DNA from: Gallintestinimicrobium propionicum
Lineage (GTDB): Bacteria > Bacillota > Clostridia > Lachnospirales > Lachnospiraceae
Length of the DNA: 64,000 bases
Assembly: GCF_025567525.1 (NCBI RefSeq)
Contig: NZ_JAOQJY010000020.1
Coordinates: 4,537-68,536 of the forward strand
Direction: 5' to 3'
Numbering within the stretch: the stretch's first letter is position 1; every line of letters begins with the position of its first letter. Under the pieces are notes generated by a model. It was not told the DNA's origin. It searched no databases and was given only the letters and a program-made list of their open reading frames with translations. This document shows, in pieces, positions 62,070 to 64,000 of the stretch. The position numbers and the translations under genes were made by a program.

Positions 62070-63956
62070 ATGAGAAAAAATGAGAAAATCACAGCTCTGT
62101 ACGAACGACTGAGCCGTGATGACTTTGGCAAAGATGATGACCAACAGCGTGAGAGCAATTCCATTTCCAATCAAAAGGCTATGTTGGAGGAGTTCGCCGC
62201 ACGGCAGGGCTTTACAAACATTGTCCATTTCACGGACGATGGCATTAGCGGTACTTGCTTTGACCGTCCCGGATTTCTGGCAATGATGAAAGAGGTTGAA
62301 GCCGGGAATGTGGAGTACCTGTGTATCAAGGACATGAGCCGCATGGGTCGTGACTATCTGAAAGTCGGTCAGATTATGGAAATTCTGCGTCAGCGTGGCG
62401 TTCGCCTTATCGCCATCAATGACGGCGTGGACAGTGCCAGAGGGGACGATGATTTTACCCCTTTCCGCAACATTATGAACGAGTATTACGCCAGAGACAC
62501 CAGCCGTAAAATCCGTTCCACTTTCCAGTCAAAAGGCAAGTCCGGCAAGCACCTCACAGGCACGGTCATTTACGGCTATCTCTGGAACGAAGCCAGAGAC
62601 CAATGGTTGGTTGACCCCGAAGCCGCTGATGTGGTCAAGCGCATCTTTGCCATGACGATTGAGGGCTACGGTCCGTATCAGATCGCCAGCAAGCTGAAAG
62701 AAGAAAAAGTCCTCATTCCGTCCGCTTACCTTGCCCAGCACGGCGAGGGCGTGAACAAGAATAAGACTTTCAAAGATGTGTACGGCTGGGGTTCTTCCAC
62801 CATCTGCAACCTTCTTGAAAAGCGTGAATATCTGGGACACACCATCAATTTCAAGACCCGAAAGCACTTCAAGGACAAGAAAAGCCATTATGTCCCGGAG
62901 GACGAATGGACGATTTTTGAGAATACGCACGAAGCCATTATTGACCAGCAGACCTTTGACCTTGTGCAGAAAATCCGTGGGAATGTCAGACGCTACCCGG
63001 ACGGCTGGGGCGAAGCAGCTCCCCTCACAGGCTTGCTTTATTGTGCCGATTGCGGCGGCAAGATGTATGTCCACCGTACCAACAACGGCAAGCGTATTTC
63101 TCAATATACCTGTTCCCAATACAGCAAAGTCCCAGTTGGAAAGCTCTGCACGACACAGCACCGTATCAATGAAGATGTGGTACTGTCCCTTGTTTCCGAA
63201 ATGCTCAAAGCTATTGCCGAATATGCCAAGCATGACAGAGCCGAGTTTGTCCGTGTGGTGCAGGAAGCACAGTCCAGCCAGCAGACGGCAGAGGTCAGGA
63301 AACAGCGGACACGCCTTGCCACAGCAAAGCAGAGAGTTTCCGAGCTGGAAGTCCTGCTCTGCAAAATCTATGAGGACAACATTTTAGGCAAGCTGTCCGA
63401 CAGCAGATACGCCACTCTGGACGCTCAATACGAAAAGGAACAGTCCGAGCTTACCGCTGAAATCTCTGTTCTGGAAAAGGCTGTCAAGAGCTATGAGAAG
63501 CACGAAAAGGACGCTGACCGTTTTATCGCTCTGATTGGTAAGTATGAGAACTTCGACAAGCTGACCATTGCCATGCTCAACGAGTTTATCGAGAAAATTC
63601 TTGTGCATGAGCGTGACCGCAAAGGAAGTATACAGACCACACAGGAGGTTGAGATTTACTTCAATTTTGTTGGGCGTTTCGTTCCCCCGGCGTTTGGAGA
63701 AGTGGAGCTGACCCCGGAGGAATTAGAAGAAATCCGCAAGCGAGAGGAACGCAAGGACAGACTTCATCAGAACTACTTGAAGCGTAAAGCCAGCGGAGCG
63801 CAGAAGCGATACGAGGATAAAATCAAGGAGCGGAAAAAGGCAGAAATCGAAGCCAAGAAAGCCGCCATTCGTGCAGAGGACATTGCAAAGGGCGTGTTCG
63901 TCCCTGTCAGCAGCTTACCGCAGAGAGAGCCAATGAAAGGAGTACAATCAGCATGA
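62070..63956 (+). CDS. Large serine recombinase, TnpX/TndX type
   Basis: 628 residues. Catalytic domain (about 1-160) with S15 in LYERLSRDD and the arginines in KDMSRMGRDYLK; recombinase domain (about 185-300, YGYLWNEARDQWLVDPEAAD); zinc ribbon (about 322-365, CADCGGKM ... CSQYSK ... LC); long coiled coil (about 385-475) and a charged C-terminal tail. It excises and inserts circular elements without a DNA-replication step. AAAGGAG precedes the ATG at 62070. The frame is open upstream into virD4. Confidence 0.92.
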   Translation: MRKNEKITALYERLSRDDFGKDDDQQRESNSISNQKAMLEEFAARQGFTNIVHFTDDGISGTCFDRPGFLAMMKEVEAGNVEYLCIKDMSRMGRDYLKVGQIMEILRQRGVRLIAINDGVDSARGDDDFTPFRNIMNEYYARDTSRKIRSTFQSKGKSGKHLTGTVIYGYLWNEARDQWLVDPEAADVVKRIFAMTIEGYGPYQIASKLKEEKVLIPSAYLAQHGEGVNKNKTFKDVYGWGSSTICNLLEKREYLGHTINFKTRKHFKDKKSHYVPEDEWTIFENTHEAIIDQQTFDLVQKIRGNVRRYPDGWGEAAPLTGLLYCADCGGKMYVHRTNNGKRISQYTCSQYSKVPVGKLCTTQHRINEDVVLSLVSEMLKAIAEYAKHDRAEFVRVVQEAQSSQQTAEVRKQRTRLATAKQRVSELEVLLCKIYEDNILGKLSDSRYATLDAQYEKEQSELTAEISVLEKAVKSYEKHEKDADRFIALIGKYENFDKLTIAMLNEFIEKILVHERDRKGSIQTTQEVEIYFNFVGRFVPPAFGEVELTPEELEEIRKREERKDRLHQNYLKRKASGAQKRYEDKIKERKKAEIEAKKAAIRAEDIAKGVFVPVSSLPQREPMKGVQSA

Positions 63957-64000
63957 ATATCACTTACACACAGAACGGCGATTATCTTATCCCGAACATC
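63953..64000 (+). CDS. TnpV-like transposon protein, start only
   Basis: 16 codons, MNITYTQNGDYLIPNI, overlapping the recombinase stop (ATGA). The start matches TnpV-type proteins that follow large serine recombinases in Tn4451-like elements. Cut by the window end. Confidence 0.65.
   Translation, partial: MNITYTQNGDYLIPNI

Larger units (their letters stand above)
55489..64000 (+). mobile_element. Conjugative element after rpsI (left part)
   Basis: Gene order KilAC antirepressor, HTH replication-type protein, DnaC-like ATPase, ParB, accessory genes, PcfB, VirD4: the start of a Tn1549-like clostridial conjugative element. Codon use and spacing change sharply after rpsI. The left boundary is not fixed by a visible duplication; the integrase and right end lie outside. 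Confidence 0.75.
61983..64000 (+). mobile_element. Serine-recombinase element inserted in virD4 (left part)
   Basis: Starts where virD4 homology stops, carries a recombinase gene 88 bases in and a TnpV-like gene overlapping its end, and runs out of the window. The order recombinase-TnpV is that of Tn4451-related mobilizable elements. Confidence 0.75.

Noticed and set aside
61032..63956. A single 974-residue VirD4-recombinase fusion protein
   Set aside because: The junction lacks domain logic, VirD4 is cut before Walker B, and the recombinase has its own ribosome binding site and canonical start. Treated as two features, with the open frame noted as a finding.

Overview
The window reads as a chromosomal segment of a gut Clostridia bacterium, most likely a Lachnospiraceae relative. 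This rests on the Firmicute ribosomal-protein gene order, a KOW-domain gene between map and infA, a zinc-type S14, a long L17, a bile salt hydrolase, and clostridial conjugative-element genes at the right end. No rRNA, tRNA or CRISPR array was found. Two runs of N (49074-49367 and 55948-56269) are assembly gaps.

Layout. 1-5.5 kb: the 3' part of an MFS transporter, then a tight four-gene set (CPBP membrane protease, CapA-like protein, bile salt hydrolase, GH5 glucanase). 5.5-20 kb: rplJ-rplL behind an L10 leader, rpoB-rpoC, rpsL-rpsG-fusA-tuf, each block with its own promoter or terminator. 20-31.2 kb: housekeeping and accessory genes, namely aspS, an HD hydrolase, nrdDG with a divergent Crp/Fnr regulator, a DUF2752 membrane protein, an RlmI-like methyltransferase, a LysR regulator beside a split chromate transporter, and a CBM9-like protein. 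31.4-49 kb: the S10-spc-alpha supercluster from rpsJ to rplQ, including secY, adk, map, infA, rpmJ and rpoA. 49-55.5 kb: a MATE transporter (runs into a gap), the ecfA1-ecfA2-ecfT module of an ECF vitamin transporter with truA, then rplM-rpsI.

Right after the rpsI terminator begins a conjugative element: three 10-bp direct repeats, a KilAC antirepressor, a replication-type HTH protein, a DnaC-like ATPase, ParB, two accessory proteins, PcfB and a VirD4 coupling protein. virD4 is cut after its KLAAG segment by a second element, which starts with a Tn4451-type large serine recombinase and a TnpV-like gene and continues past the window.

The least explained content lies between genes: (i) a 35-bp palindrome family placed after stop codons, with one apparent filled/empty site pair; (ii) a ~103-bp structured leader shared almost base for base by the methyltransferase gene and ecfA1, its last 40 bases also before chrA; (iii) a ~100-bp element after rpoC and after infA; (iv) a hairpin element with ACAGTTCACTCGT ends; (v) two tandem related motifs between rpoA and rplQ; and (vi) strong hairpins inside the S10-spc cluster.
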